Part shown: positions 14,079-23,682 of the stretch, in pieces
How the letters are laid out: each line of letters opens with the position of its first letter
Numbering within the stretch: position 1 is the first letter of the stretch
NCBI GenBank assembly: GCA_963556495.2
Contig: OY747704.1
Location: 5,878,501 to 5,942,500, forward strand
DNA: 64,000 nucleotides
Source of the DNA: Valencia hispanica
Taxonomy: Eukaryota > Chordata > Actinopteri > Cyprinodontiformes > Valenciidae
Direction: 5' to 3'
The notes under the pieces: model-generated
What the model saw: only the letters and a program-made list of their open reading frames with translations
The model's database searches: none
Told to the model about the DNA's origin: nothing
Made by a program: the position numbers and the translations under genes

Positions 14079-15407
14079 ATGGACCCAGCACTCGCCCGGG
14101 AGATCGCCGCCCTCCGCCAGGACGTCTGGGCCAACCTGGCCAGACTCGCTGCCTCTCCTCACTTTCCTGTGCGGGTTTCCGGAGCTGAGGAAATCCTGGG
14201 AGTGCTCCCTCACTTCCAGAGTGTGTTCTCTGCTCCGGATCTCGCCGCGCTGCGGAGCGAGGCGGAGAGGGTTCGCAGGGAGGCGTTGGATCGGATCATC
14301 GGTCCGCCCGCTCCGTCTCCACCATCTGTCCGCCGGCGGAGGTCCCGCTGCGCCGCCGGGACTGTTTCCGGGAGCGGGGAGCGGAGCGCCGCACCTTCAC
14401 CGTCCGCATTCGTCGGCACAAGGTTGGCGTTCTGTTCCCCGGGGACTGGTCCTCGACGGCATGAGCCGCTTCTGCTTACTCACCGCAAGCAGCGACGCCG
14501 CCGAGGTGGGGCCGCTTCCGGAGCAGTTCCAGCTCCAGTCCGTGAGCCTGTTTCGGCTCCAGTCCGTGAGTCCGTTCCAGCTCCAGAATCCGTTCCAGCT
14601 CCAGAATCCATTCCAGCTCCAGATCCCGTTCCAGCTCCAGTCCATGAGCCCGTTCCAGCTCCAGTCCATGAGCCCGTTCCAGCTCCAGTCCATGAGCCCG
14701 TTCCAGCTCCAGTCCATGAGCCCGTTCCAGTCCATGAGCCCGTTCCAGTCCATGAGCCCGTTCCAGCTCCAGAGCCCGCCTTTGTTGTGGCTGCCGTGTT
14801 TCTGGCGGTCACAGCGGCGGCTCTCCAGCGATGGACATTTCCCCATGCGTCGCTGGAGCTCCCGGGGAGGGTCAGGGAGGACCCGTCCCCGTCGCTGGAG
14901 CTCCCGGGGAGGGTCAGGGAGGACCCGTCCCCGTCGCTGGAGCTCCCGGGGAGGGTCAGGGAGGACCCGTCCCCGTCGCTGAAGCTCCCGGGGAGGGTCA
15001 GGGAGGACCCGTCCCCGTCACTGGAGCCTCCAGAACCTCCGTCTGAGGAGGCGTCCGAGCCTCCAGAACCTCCGTCTGAGGAGGCGTCCGAGCCTCCAGA
15101 ACCTCCGTCTGAGGAGGCGTCCGAGCCTCCAGAACCTCCGTCTGAGGAGGCGTCCGAGCCTCCAGAACCTCCGTCTGGGGAGGCGTCCGAGCCTCCAGAA
15201 CCTTCGTCTGGGGAGGCGTCCGAGCCTCCAGAATCTCCGTCTGGGGAGGCGTCCGAGCCTCCAGAACCTCCGTCAGGGAGGGTCAGGGAGGGTCAGGGAG
15301 GACCCGTCCCCGTCACTGGAGCCTCCACAACCTTCGTCTGGGGAGGCGTCCGAGCCTCCAGAACCTTCGTCTGGGGAGGCGTCCGAGCCTCCAGAACCTC
15401 CGTCTGA
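14079..15407 (+). CDS. Repeat-built Pro/Glu-rich ORF of the LTR element (unknown function)
   Basis: A 442-codon frame starting at the first ATG after the primer-binding site, where gag starts in related elements; the opening MDPA is like sushi-type gag but nothing after it resembles capsid or a zinc knuckle. Residues 1-95 are Ala/Arg-rich and may be helical. About 95-160 are basic. About 160-230 are 8-residue repeats of the type PAPVHEPV. About 232-248 form a hydrophobic stretch (FVVAAVFLAVTAAAL). Then come four 14-residue repeats (SLELPGRVREDPSP) and 11-residue repeats (SEPPEPPSEEA). The repeat units are multiples of three, so the frame survives unit gain and loss; it ends where an irregular insertion shifts it near 15280. 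Whether it is translated is unknown; it could be mere spacer. Confidence 0.5.
   Translation: MDPALAREIAALRQDVWANLARLAASPHFPVRVSGAEEILGVLPHFQSVFSAPDLAALRSEAERVRREALDRIIGPPAPSPPSVRRRRSRCAAGTVSGSGERSAAPSPSAFVGTRLAFCSPGTGPRRHEPLLLTHRKQRRRRGGAASGAVPAPVREPVSAPVRESVPAPESVPAPESIPAPDPVPAPVHEPVPAPVHEPVPAPVHEPVPAPVHEPVPVHEPVPVHEPVPAPEPAFVVAAVFLAVTAAALQRWTFPHASLELPGRVREDPSPSLELPGRVREDPSPSLELPGRVREDPSPSLKLPGRVREDPSPSLEPPEPPSEEASEPPEPPSEEASEPPEPPSEEASEPPEPPSEEASEPPEPPSGEASEPPEPSSGEASEPPESPSGEASEPPEPPSGRVREGQGGPVPVTGASTTFVWGGVRASRTFVWGGVRASRTSV
14519..14776 (+). repeat. 24-bp tandem repeats
   Basis: Unit close to CCAGCTCCAGTCCATGAGCC plus GTTC, with shortened 18-bp versions near 14720-14760. It codes for an 8-residue Pro/Val/His/Glu repeat in the main frame. 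Confidence 0.9.
14849..15019 (+). repeat. 42-bp tandem repeats, four units
   Basis: Near-identical units each containing CTCCCGGGGAGGGTCAGGGA and ending CCCCGTCG, giving 14 residues per unit. Confidence 0.92.
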
Positions 15408-15812
15408 GGAGGCGTCCGAGCCTCCAGAACCTCCGTCTGAGGAGGCGTCCGAGCCTCCAGAACCTCCGTCTGGGGAGGCGTCCGAGCCTCCAGAACCTCC
15501 GTCTGGGGAGGCGTCCGAGCCTCCAGAACCTCCGTCAGGGAGGGTCAGGGAGGACCCGTCCCCGTCACTGGAGCCTCCAGAACCTTCGTCTGGGGAGGCG
15601 TCCGAGCCTCCAGAACCTCCGTCTGAGGAGGCGTCCGAGACTCCAGAACCTCCGTCTGGGGAGGCGTCCGAGCCTCCAGAACCTCCGTCTGGGGAGGCGT
15701 CCGAGCCTCCAGAACCTCCGTCTGGGGAGGCGTCCGAGCCTCCAGAACCTTCGTCTGGGGAGGCGTCCGAGCCTCCAGAACCTTCGTCTGGGGAGGCGTC
15801 CGAGCCTCCAGA
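15020..15812 (+). repeat. 33-bp tandem repeats, about 23 units
   Basis: Units contain GCCTCCAGAACCTCCGTCTG followed by GGGAGGCGTCCGA or GAGGAGGCGTCCGA. The array is broken at about 15270-15310 and 15535-15570 by copies of the neighbouring 42-bp type sequence (AGGGAGGACCCGTCCCCGTC), showing exchange between arrays. Confidence 0.93.
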
Positions 15813-15853
15813 CTCTCTTTGGCACTACCTGAACCTCAGAAGAGGACCTAAGG

Positions 15854-16036
15854 GCCGTCCGCCCGACCTCCGTCCAGCCAGAGGACGCCGCTGGGGCCGT
15901 CCGCCCGACCTCCGTCCAGCCAGAGGACGCCGCCGGGGCCGTCCGCCCGACCCCCGTCCAGCCAGAGGACGCCGCCGAGGCCGTCCGCCCGACCTCCAGG
16001 TCCTCAGGGGCCGCCGCCGGGGCCGTCCGCCAGACT
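15854..16036 (+). repeat. Second 42-bp tandem repeat, about four units
   Basis: Units of the type GGCCGTCCGCCCGACCTCCG followed by TCCAGCCAGAGGACGCCGC. The last unit diverges. Confidence 0.88.
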
Positions 16037-16168
16037 TCCAGGGGCGTACCCAAAGAGACTCGGGGCCCTCCTTCCGTGGGCCCCCTCCACCCACCCTGGC
16101 AAGGGTGCTTGTTTTTTTTCTCTTCCCTTTCTTTTTCACTCTTTCCACGGTGTCTGGAATCCACCTTT

Positions 16169-16187
16169 AAAGGGGGGGGGGGGGGGG
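16169..16187 (+). promoter_or_regulatory. Polypurine tract of the LTR element
   Basis: AAA followed by 16 G residues, three bases (TCC) before the 3' LTR, in the position where plus-strand DNA synthesis is primed. Confidence 0.8.
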
Positions 16188-16190
16188 TCC

Positions 16191-16523
16191 TGTCACGCTG
16201 CCCTATTCCTGCCTGATTGTGTTCACCTGTCTGTCTCATCACCACACCTGATCCTACTCACCTCCTGCCTTTAGACCCCTCACTTCCTTTCACTCCCGGC
16301 CGGATCATCCTTCCTCCTAGTCCTCCTTTCTCCTAGTCCTCCTTCCTCCTAGTCCTCTATTGTCTTCATCCCCATGGTGTGTCGTCTTCCTGCCTCTTCG
16401 TTCCAGCCCGATGTCCAGTGTCTCCGTTCACCACCATCATCACGATCTCCTCACTTTAATAAAACATCCTGCACCTTCCTTCAGCGAGTGCGTTTGGGTC
16501 CATTCTCCACACACCCCGTGACA
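16191..16523 (+). repeat. 3' LTR of the self-priming element
   Basis: 333 bp, same ends as the 5' LTR. I see two differences from it (a T/A near the start and a C/T in the CCTCCTAGT array). Confidence 0.92.
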
Positions 16524-16528
16524 CTGTT
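16524..16528 (+). repeat. 5-bp target-site duplication, right (CTGTT)
   Basis: Repeats 13722-13726 and abuts the 3' LTR. Confidence 0.9.
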
Positions 16529-16945
16529 CCCAGACAGTTCGTTAGACGTCGACCTACAGGCCATCAGCCTGCCTTTGGGCCACACGATCCTTAAAATCCT
16601 GCTCAAGGTTTTTTATAACTCTTCCTTTTCTTGCTCAACTAGGGACACAATTCACTTTCCTCCTAGTGGACTGGACCTCCTTCAAGGCAAAGTAGGACTG
16701 AACCGGTTCATTTATACTAATATTGTGTCTGGGCGGAGATAAATAGAGAAAATAGAGTTTTAACGAGTTGGATCTCGTTCATTGTTGGTTAAAGTGTTTT
16801 TAAGCGCTGTACCTGTTTGCTCATTTTTGCGTCGCTGCACGCATAAGTCTGAGCTGTAGTTGCTGTGTTTGAAACTGTTTGTTTTATCCTGAGCGGATCA
16901 CGCCTTTCTTTCTTTTTCCTTCCTCTCTTTTCCTCTCTCTCTCTC

Positions 16946-16976
<31 letters not shown>

Positions 16977-19283
16977 TGCTCCCTGATCACAGTCGACAGT
17001 GTCGGGCTTGGTCCGGCCTGCATTAGCTGGTCTTAGCTGAAAAGTTAACTCCATCGTCTTTAGTCTGTTAGCTAAAGCAGAGACCTTCCACATGGACGCT
17101 TCAGCCCATGTGCTCTGTCCATTTTAGCCAAAGCTAGTTTAATACCCTTTGTCTCCTTACACTACATGTGCCTTCCCTCCATCTTGGCACAGAGCTGAGA
17201 TTTATGACTTTTTGTCCTACAGGCTATCTGTGACTTGGGCCCCCTGGAGTGAGGACCACCCCTCCTTTTCTGGCCCGAACCTCAGCTGTCTCACTGATTT
17301 CATTTCATGTTAATTGTGTTTAATGTTCACCTATTATTGTTGTCTAAGATCTGTAGTAGTTTTTGCATGCTTTAGAACAGATGGGATTTACTATTTTCTA
17401 AATAAAATCCCCTTATCTTAAAGAGAAGTTGTCTGGGATTACTTGGAGTGATGCGTACAATTAATGTCCACAGCGTAAGAACTTATTCCTTCATCTATTA
17501 TTATAATTATCTCAGCCTTATCAGGCAGGTAATCATAAACACAAACTGAGACTGAATAATTTGGCTATATGTACCTGGAATCCACCAGGATGGTGCCCCT
17601 AAACTTGGTAATTTTCACATAAAATTATTAATCTTATTAATAATTGCCCTAAGCAATTATTCATAATTATTCATAGCCAAAACCTGCCTATCTGTGGCAC
17701 AACACCAGGCCACCACCACCCAATTAACGCAAAGCGCCAAGAATAAGTTTGGTTGGGTGCCTACTGATTTGAGAGTGTAAAATAATAACACAAAAGTTAC
17801 ATATGCACCGACATAGCCTTTTCTGTTTCTTTCCCCAACAAAGTAAATATTTCTATTCTGCTGCAATAACCTGTAATTAAATCGCTCAAAATGAAATTCT
17901 ATCTACTACACTGGTAAATGTGCAGCCAGTGTAGTAGTAGATTAAATAAAATAGGTCACACCATCATCCACCTAAACCTGAGACTAATCCTATTTTTAAA
18001 CTAAAAGGTTAGACTAGACTAGTTGTAAATTTGACTTCTGTGTCAACCATAGTATCATACCACAAGTGAGAAGCACACAGGTGGTGCACTGCAGATATGT
18101 AGGTTTATTTTCTTTAACAATGAAACTTTAAACAAACACAGAAAAAAATCAAATTATAATAAAATAGTCACAGAGAGTAAAAACAACAAAGAAAGGAAAG
18201 GCTGGCTTCCTGGTTGTTCCTTGGGTTGGTTGGCACATTGCTTATTACAGCCATACTGGAGGGCTCTGGTTTGATTTTTATATCAAACATTTATCTTATT
18301 AATATGCCCATTTTGCACCATTCATCCTTTGATTTGAACACACAACCCTGAGGTGAGGATACATTTTGTGTTTTTATGGGTCAAAGTAATTTTTCATGTT
18401 GTTATTTTTGTATTAAAAGTTATTAGCTTTAAAACCACATTAATTAATCAAAATGTCAAAGATCTTTGACTTGAGCTAACATTTATAAGGCTAGCTGAAG
18501 CCATGCACTAGCTAGCTAACATATTTTGTCAAGAGCTCACATGTGGCTGGTTGTCTCACTTCTCCAGGGGTTGGTTGTCAGATGTGACTCTTGGCCTTTT
18601 GTACTTTGACATAAGACTAAATAGTTGAAATAATAGTTTAGAAAACCAACTGGGGAACTATTTTAAAGACCCAATAAATACATTTGAATGCATTTTGAGC
18701 ATTGGGCACATTATATTAACACAACTTATTGCTTTGTTCAAGGCGATATTTTTCAGCACTACATATTCCTTCACAACTCACCAGAAGAATACATTACTTT
18801 GCTAAATTTTAGGGATCAAGCACAAGGAACATGGATTATTATTTATTCATAAACCAAATCAAATTTTTATACTTTTAAACATAATATTAAAAAGTTAAAC
18901 ACTTTCATGAGATCTCATTTTTTAAACAAAAACTTAATTGAAATTAATTGGGACAACCAACCCCGACAAGTGGTTGTCACAGTGGGTCAGAGTGTTTTTG
19001 ACAGGTAATAATAAACTTTTATCACAATAAATTCTTAAAAAAGAAAGGTGGGTTCAATTCAAGCCAAGATCCTTGGCTTTCATTTAATCTACAAATTAAT
19101 GAAATATGTTTGGATAAGGAGCTATATCCACTAGAGTAAAAAGTGAGACAACCAGTCCCGGTCTCCCCCATAACTTACAACCTTTGTTTTGTTAAGTTAG
19201 TTTTAGCCCATCAGCTAACCTCCTCATTTAGCTAGTTGTGATGGATGATGGGAGTCTGTTGTGAGCCTGTTGTCACCACTAGT
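16529..19283. other. Intronic sequence; CT microsatellite and possible older repeat
   Basis: 16529-17474 is the right half of the sequence split by the LTR element. It has a (CT)n tract at about 16931-16976 and an AATAAA at 17401. From 17475 to 19283 the sequence is AT-rich with no coding, RNA or mobile-element signature that I recognise. Confidence 0.4.
16931..16976. repeat. (CT)n microsatellite, interrupted
   Basis: CT dinucleotide runs interrupted once by TTTTC. Confidence 0.9.
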
Positions 19284-20468
19284 CAGGGGTGGGTAGAGTA
19301 CCAAAAAAATTGTATTAGAGTAAGAGTAGCACTACTTAAATATATATTTTTACTCAAGTAAAAGTAAAAAGTACCAGTAGTCATACAAGAATTGACTCAA
19401 GTAAGAGTAAAACTGAATTTCCTAAAAAGGTTAACTGAGTAACTGATGATGTCATAACATAACTACAAAAGACCAAATTGAAGCAGAAAAAACTTTCCAA
19501 ATTCATATTTTTTCAATATAAATATAAATTGTAAAACTAATACTGTATGTACAGTAGGTAATATGTATAAATGGGCTATAACAGAACAAAGTTTTTCCAG
19601 TGACAAGACAAGGCAAGGAAACTTTATTTGTATAGCACACTTTCAACAACAAGGTGATTCAAGGTGCTTTACATGATTAAGAGGAAAAATAAAAACAGCA
19701 TTAAAACACAGACAAAGCATATAAAGTAAAAACAGCAATAAAAGAAGAAGTACACATAGATACTTCAAGGCATTGCAAAGTATATAATGTAGAAACAGCA
19801 AGAAGCATAAACAAAACAAGATATATGAAAACATTACTCAAATGCAGCTCTAAACAGATACATTTTTAGTTGTGATTTAAAAGAACTCAGTGTTTCAGCA
19901 GCTTTGCAGTTGTCTGGAAGTTTGTTCCAGATTAGAGGAGCATAGAAACTGAAAGCTGCTTCTCCATGTTTGGTTCTGATTCTAAGGATGCTGAGTAGAC
20001 TGGAATTAGAGGACCTGAGTGGTCTGGTGGGTTGGTATAGTAACAGTAGATATTTAATATACTTTGGTGCTATGCCATTCAATAATTTATAAACTAGTAA
20101 AATTATTTTCAAGTCTATTCTCTGAGCTACAGGGAGCCAGTGTGAGGACTTTAGAACTGGGGTGATGTGCTCTACTTTCTTGGTTCTAGTGAGGAACACG
20201 AGCAGCAGCATTCTGGATCAGCTGCAGCTTTCTGATTGACTTTTTAGGCAAACTTGCAAAGACGCTTTTGCAGTAATCAATCCAAATAAAGATAACATAT
20301 AGTGGTTGCTGTATCTCCTTGATCTTCAAATGGCCCAACAGGAGCAGCAGACAGATTTTACTCAAGTCGGAGTAGCGATTATTCGTAAAATTAATTATCA
20401 AGTACAACCAAAAAGTTACTCAAGTAAATGTAACTGAGGAAATATAACTACCTGCCTCTGCCAATAGT
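19276..20468. mobile_element. hAT-like non-autonomous transposon (ends 19284-20460) containing LINE sequence
   Basis: The left end CAGGGGTGGGTAGAGTA and the right end (read backwards CAGAGGCAGGTAGTTATAT) form an imperfect terminal inverted repeat of hAT type starting CAG. They are flanked by 8-bp words CCACTAGT (19276-19283) and CCAATAGT (20461-20468), seven of eight alike, and 8 bp is the hAT target-duplication length. Both sub-terminal parts carry ACTCAAGTAAA-like words typical of an abundant teleost repeat. There is no transposase; the middle is occupied by a LINE fragment. Confidence 0.72.
19598..20345 (-). pseudogene. L2-type LINE: reverse transcriptase C-terminus and 3' end
   Basis: On the minus strand, about 20345-20187 reads FIWIDYCKSVFASLPKKSIR, then 20211-19834 reads a continuous stretch with VEHITPVLKSSHWLPVAQRI, LLVYKLLNGIAPKYI, RTKHGEAAFSFYAPLIWNKL and FKSQLKMYLF. 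These are the well-known C-terminal blocks of L2/CR1-like reverse transcriptase proteins in fish. The 3'UTR follows to about 19598. The two open segments are in different frames (frameshift near 20200), so the copy is dead. It sits inside the hAT-like repeat. Confidence 0.85.
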
Positions 20469-22025
20469 GTTTAATGTCTCACCTGTTCCCTTACTGACAA
20501 ACATGCCAGTTAATTTCAAGCACTTTGCTGTGTCTGTGGCCAGTGCTTTGGTCTTTTTAATCCTCTCCCTCCTCTCCTCCCTGTCCATCTTGCTCCATTT
20601 TTACTTTAAGAGCCAAACCCCAGGTGCGGGAGGAGGGGAGGCGTGTCTGTAGCGCTTTGACAGACTTCCTCACAAAAACAGAGCAGGGGGTGTGTTTGTG
20701 CCCAACCTGCTGAGTCTCTGTCAACGGGGCAGATGCCCTAATGAGGTGCATGACGGATTATTTAATTAAAGAATCAAGCACGATCTGACCGCTGGCCCAT
20801 TTATCGAGCAGCCAGACATCCGGGAAACGACTCTCAATGGCCAGTCCGTCCCTGAGTGATAAGCTTCAAGTTTTTGTAGTCGGAAGGCCTCCTGGCCATA
20901 ACCCTCATCAATAGTTCTCTCCAGATTATCTATTTGATTTACGTTGAGATGGACCACTCTAAAACTTTAATATTAGCTTTAGTCAGAAGAATCATTGTGG
21001 TACAATGAAAAGATTCATCCAAATTAAACCTCCCAGGGGTATGAATAACTTTAAGCATAACCATATAAATGCAGTTTGTCTTGTATGAAATCACATTCAT
21101 AACAATACTGAACAATAAATACATGAATACTGTTACCTTGCTTTATACGTATATTTTCATTTTACATTAAAAATATAAGATCAAGTGATGGGTTTAAATC
21201 AGTCGATGACTTTAAATCTGTTGGCTTTAAATAGAATTATTTGATCCTGGTTCTTCAGATGAAGCAGGAATGTTTTCAGTGTCAGGAAAGACTGTTGTCT
21301 CCATACCTAGTGTGCTAATGGCAAGTCTTACAGCTAGTTCTCTAACATTTAGTTTTCTGAATAACTACCTTGTCTCACTCACAAGATATTTGTTAAGCCC
21401 TGTGTTTTATTTAAAGGACAATCTGTTTGCACATTATTGCTCAGATAAAAAAAATGATTTTTTTTTTTTTTTATCAGACGAAATCTTATGACATGCAAAG
21501 CCTTGATCAAACATAGGTGGTGCAGAGTCCTCACTGTCTATGGGATATGGATGACTTGGTGAAAAACTCCTGAAATCTGCTTCTCCTTAAATCTGTCTGA
21601 CTGTATGGTAGAAAGTTGGACAGAAAGTGATAGTGACAGAGAGTGGGGGATATGATCCTTGCCCCTTATGATCAAAGCAAGAGAGGGTTTGAACTTCCTC
21701 CTTCTGTCTCTGCCCTTTGGTCCGGCTCTGCATCCATAAAGCCTCCTTTTTGGGGTAGTAGTTTAGATATTAACTGAGCTTCTGAGATGCTAATCAACTA
21801 CTCCCAGTTCTACCAAGTTACCAACAATACCAAGTTGCCATGGTTACACATAATGACAACTGTCTGAAATTAACAGACATGTTTGAAATGACTCCATATT
21901 GTGTTTAGAGATAGACTACCAATGTTTTAAAATAGTAAATATATTTATGTAAATAACAGATAGAAAATTGTTCAAAGTGTAATAACATAAAGAAATGACT
22001 ATTTTGTCTGTGTGTATGTGTTCAG
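20469..22025 (+). other. End of the 11.5-kb intron, unique sequence
   Basis: No exon or mobile element recognised. A balanced-composition stretch at about 20745-20960, with TTTAATTAAAG and no repeat character, stands out from the AT-rich surroundings and could be a conserved element, which cannot be tested here. The intron ends with GTTCAG at 22020-22025. Confidence 0.4.
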
Positions 22026-22129
22026 GCCAATGATGCCTCTGGGTACATGTGGAACTGGCTCTACTTCATCCCCCTCATCATCATCGGATCCTTCTTCATG
22101 CTCAACCTGGTGCTAGGTGTGTTGTCAGG
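22026..22129 (+). CDS. cacna1b: Voltage-gated calcium channel alpha-1 subunit, exon D: repeat I S6 (exon-7 equivalent)
   Basis: A 104-nt exon with acceptor TGTTCAG and donor GTGAGT, starting in phase 0 exactly as exon C ends. It encodes [16 protein letters not shown], the end of the pore loop, and the S6 helix [19 protein letters not shown], which lines the inner pore and leads into the cytoplasmic I-II linker where the beta subunit binds. The size of 104 nt equals exon 7 of vertebrate Cav2 genes as I know them. The following exon, which would begin the beta-interaction region, is not in this window, so intron 7 is more than 41.8 kb. A LINE fragment begins 13 bp after the donor. Confidence 0.96.
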
Positions 22130-22130
22130 G

Positions 22131-22467
22131 TGAGTACTTACTCTTTGTTACCCTTCCTCTCTTGTATCCTCAACTCACCCTCTCCCGCTTTACTTTTTTT
22201 TTCTACATCTCTTCATCTTCTTCCTTTTTTCCCCTTTATTTTCCGTCTCCGTGTCCATAATATCAGAAATAAAAGAAATCAAAGCAATTTCAAATAAAGA
22301 TTTCTTACATGTATATCATATAGAGTTTTATAGCAAAAGCCATAATGCTCCACTTGTGAAATTAAATCTGTTGGGTTTCTACTTGGTACTCAGACACCAA
22401 TTCTGAGTGCCACACTGCCAGACAGGACACGTTAAAAAAACAACAACAAAAAAGGTTGAGTACTAAC
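22131..22467 (+). mobile_element. Short L1/Tx1-like LINE 3' fragment with target duplication over the splice donor
   Basis: Positions 22143-22456 match the last ~310 bp of the LINE at 44320-50765: the CCCTTCCTCTCTTGTAT tract, CCGTCTCCGTGTCCATAA, AATAAAGATTTCTTAC, GTTGGGTTTCTACTTGGTAC, and an A-rich tail. The word TGAGTACTTAC (22131-22141), part of the donor of exon D, recurs as TGAGTACTAAC at 22457-22467 after the tail. It therefore looks like the target duplication of an insertion that landed immediately beside the 5' splice site. Confidence 0.8.
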
Positions 22468-23139
22468 TGTAAACATGACCCGAGCAGAGAGTCCTGAAGG
22501 TCCTTCTGTACAATGCAAGCAGGTTTTAGCAAAACTCTCAACCAAATATGCTTGTACATAAAACCACATGAGTTACACGTTGTCTGCTTTTTTCCATCCC
22601 TGTCTGCATGGATCAAATCTGCAGATGAGTAGTTCAGATCTAACAAACTAAATGTTCATGTTCTACATCTGTAAAACCAACTGACTTCTACGTCAATCAA
22701 AAACCATTTTCTTTTAAACCCTATAAGAAATTCCATCAAGCAAGGCAATCCTAGCATAATTTATTACAAGATCAGCTAATTTAAAGTTTTTGGATTGGAT
22801 TACTGTTGCTTTTATCCACAGTGAGTGGCAAGATCATAGATGTATATATTTTAGGTTGTGTGCATAAGAACATAAATATGATGATAGAATATTTGAGTGG
22901 AATCTTAAAAAATATTAATACCCCATCACACTGTTCCCTTTCAGCCTTCCATGTGCTGTTGTTAAACATATTCCTATAGAAAACACATATTGCCTGCCTG
23001 TGCTTTTGACACTGTATTGTCAAAAATTTGATCACCACATATACTAGCCTACTAGACTTTTTGAAGATATCCAGAAATCCTACCACATCAACTTTCAAGT
23101 AAATCATGCATATTCACCGCTACTACAAAATCAATGAAA
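22468..23139 (+). other. Intron 7, unique sequence
   Basis: AT-rich intronic sequence without coding or repeat signature that I recognise. Confidence 0.4.
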
Positions 23140-23144
23140 CTGTG

Positions 23145-23596
23145 TGTTAGGTTATTTTAACTCACATGTTTACCTAGAAAGAAAAGCACGCACAGAGAAA
23201 ATGTGAAATGTGTTTTCTCAGCTGAGGGAGAATCATGCAGTAAAAGAAACTGACACACCAGTCGTTGTTCTGATCCAGCAGAGTCTCAAAGATGTTGAGA
23301 CTTACAGCTTCTATTTATTCACACGTGAACCGTTCCACCACACCCCCATTGTCCAGTTATCTTATCTTATCACCATACAACACACAGCAGTACTGTTTCT
23401 AACACAATGGCACTTTGTAGGTTTGTTTGTTTGTTTGTAGGTGCATCCTGTTTGGACAGCATAAAATATAAAGTCAGCTTCTTATAAGCACATTTCCTTA
23501 AGAATGTTCTTACCCCCACACTAAAAGTTACTTCCCCTAATCTTGTCACACAAAGTTAAACAAAAGAACAGACTGCATTTATCACATTCTCCAACA
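23145..23596 (-). repeat. 3' LTR of retrovirus copy A
   Basis: 452 bp. On the minus strand it has TTATAAG and TTTATATTTTA TATA-like words about 100 bp from its start (23470-23490) and AATAAA near 23315. Matches 28589-29040. Confidence 0.92.
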
Positions 23597-23606
23597 TTTC
23601 CCCCCT
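23597..23606 (-). promoter_or_regulatory. Polypurine tract, copy A
   Basis: AGGGGGGAAA on the minus strand directly before the 3' LTR. Confidence 0.8.
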
Positions 23607-23682
23607 GAAATGCAGTCTTAATAACTCCAGTAAAAGAAACAATAAAAAACATCCTTCATACAACGGCTACCTTAAAAGTAGT

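Larger units (their letters stand above)
13727..16523 (+). mobile_element. Complete non-autonomous, self-priming (Tf1/sushi-like) LTR retroelement
   Basis: Two 333-bp direct repeats (13727-14059 and 16191-16523) begin TGTCAC and end GTGACA, a perfect 6-bp inverted pair. They are flanked by a 5-bp target duplication CTGTT. I count two base differences between the LTRs, so insertion was recent. After the 5' LTR comes an 11-nt site complementary to a word inside the LTR (see 13834 and 14062), the signature of self-priming known from Tf1 and sushi elements. A G-run serves as polypurine tract before the 3' LTR. The 2.1-kb interior has no protease, reverse transcriptase or integrase. It holds one repeat-built reading frame and four sets of tandem repeats. 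The element must have been moved by enzymes of a related autonomous element. It lies in sense orientation in a channel intron. Confidence 0.9.

Noticed and set aside
15565..16245. 226-codon minus-strand frame across the LTR-element repeats
   Set aside because: Made wholly of the reverse complement of the tandem repeats; runs into the LTR and the G-run.
23210..23440. 76-codon frame repeated identically at 28654-28884
   Set aside because: It lies within the two LTRs on the non-coding strand; identity is due to LTR duplication.
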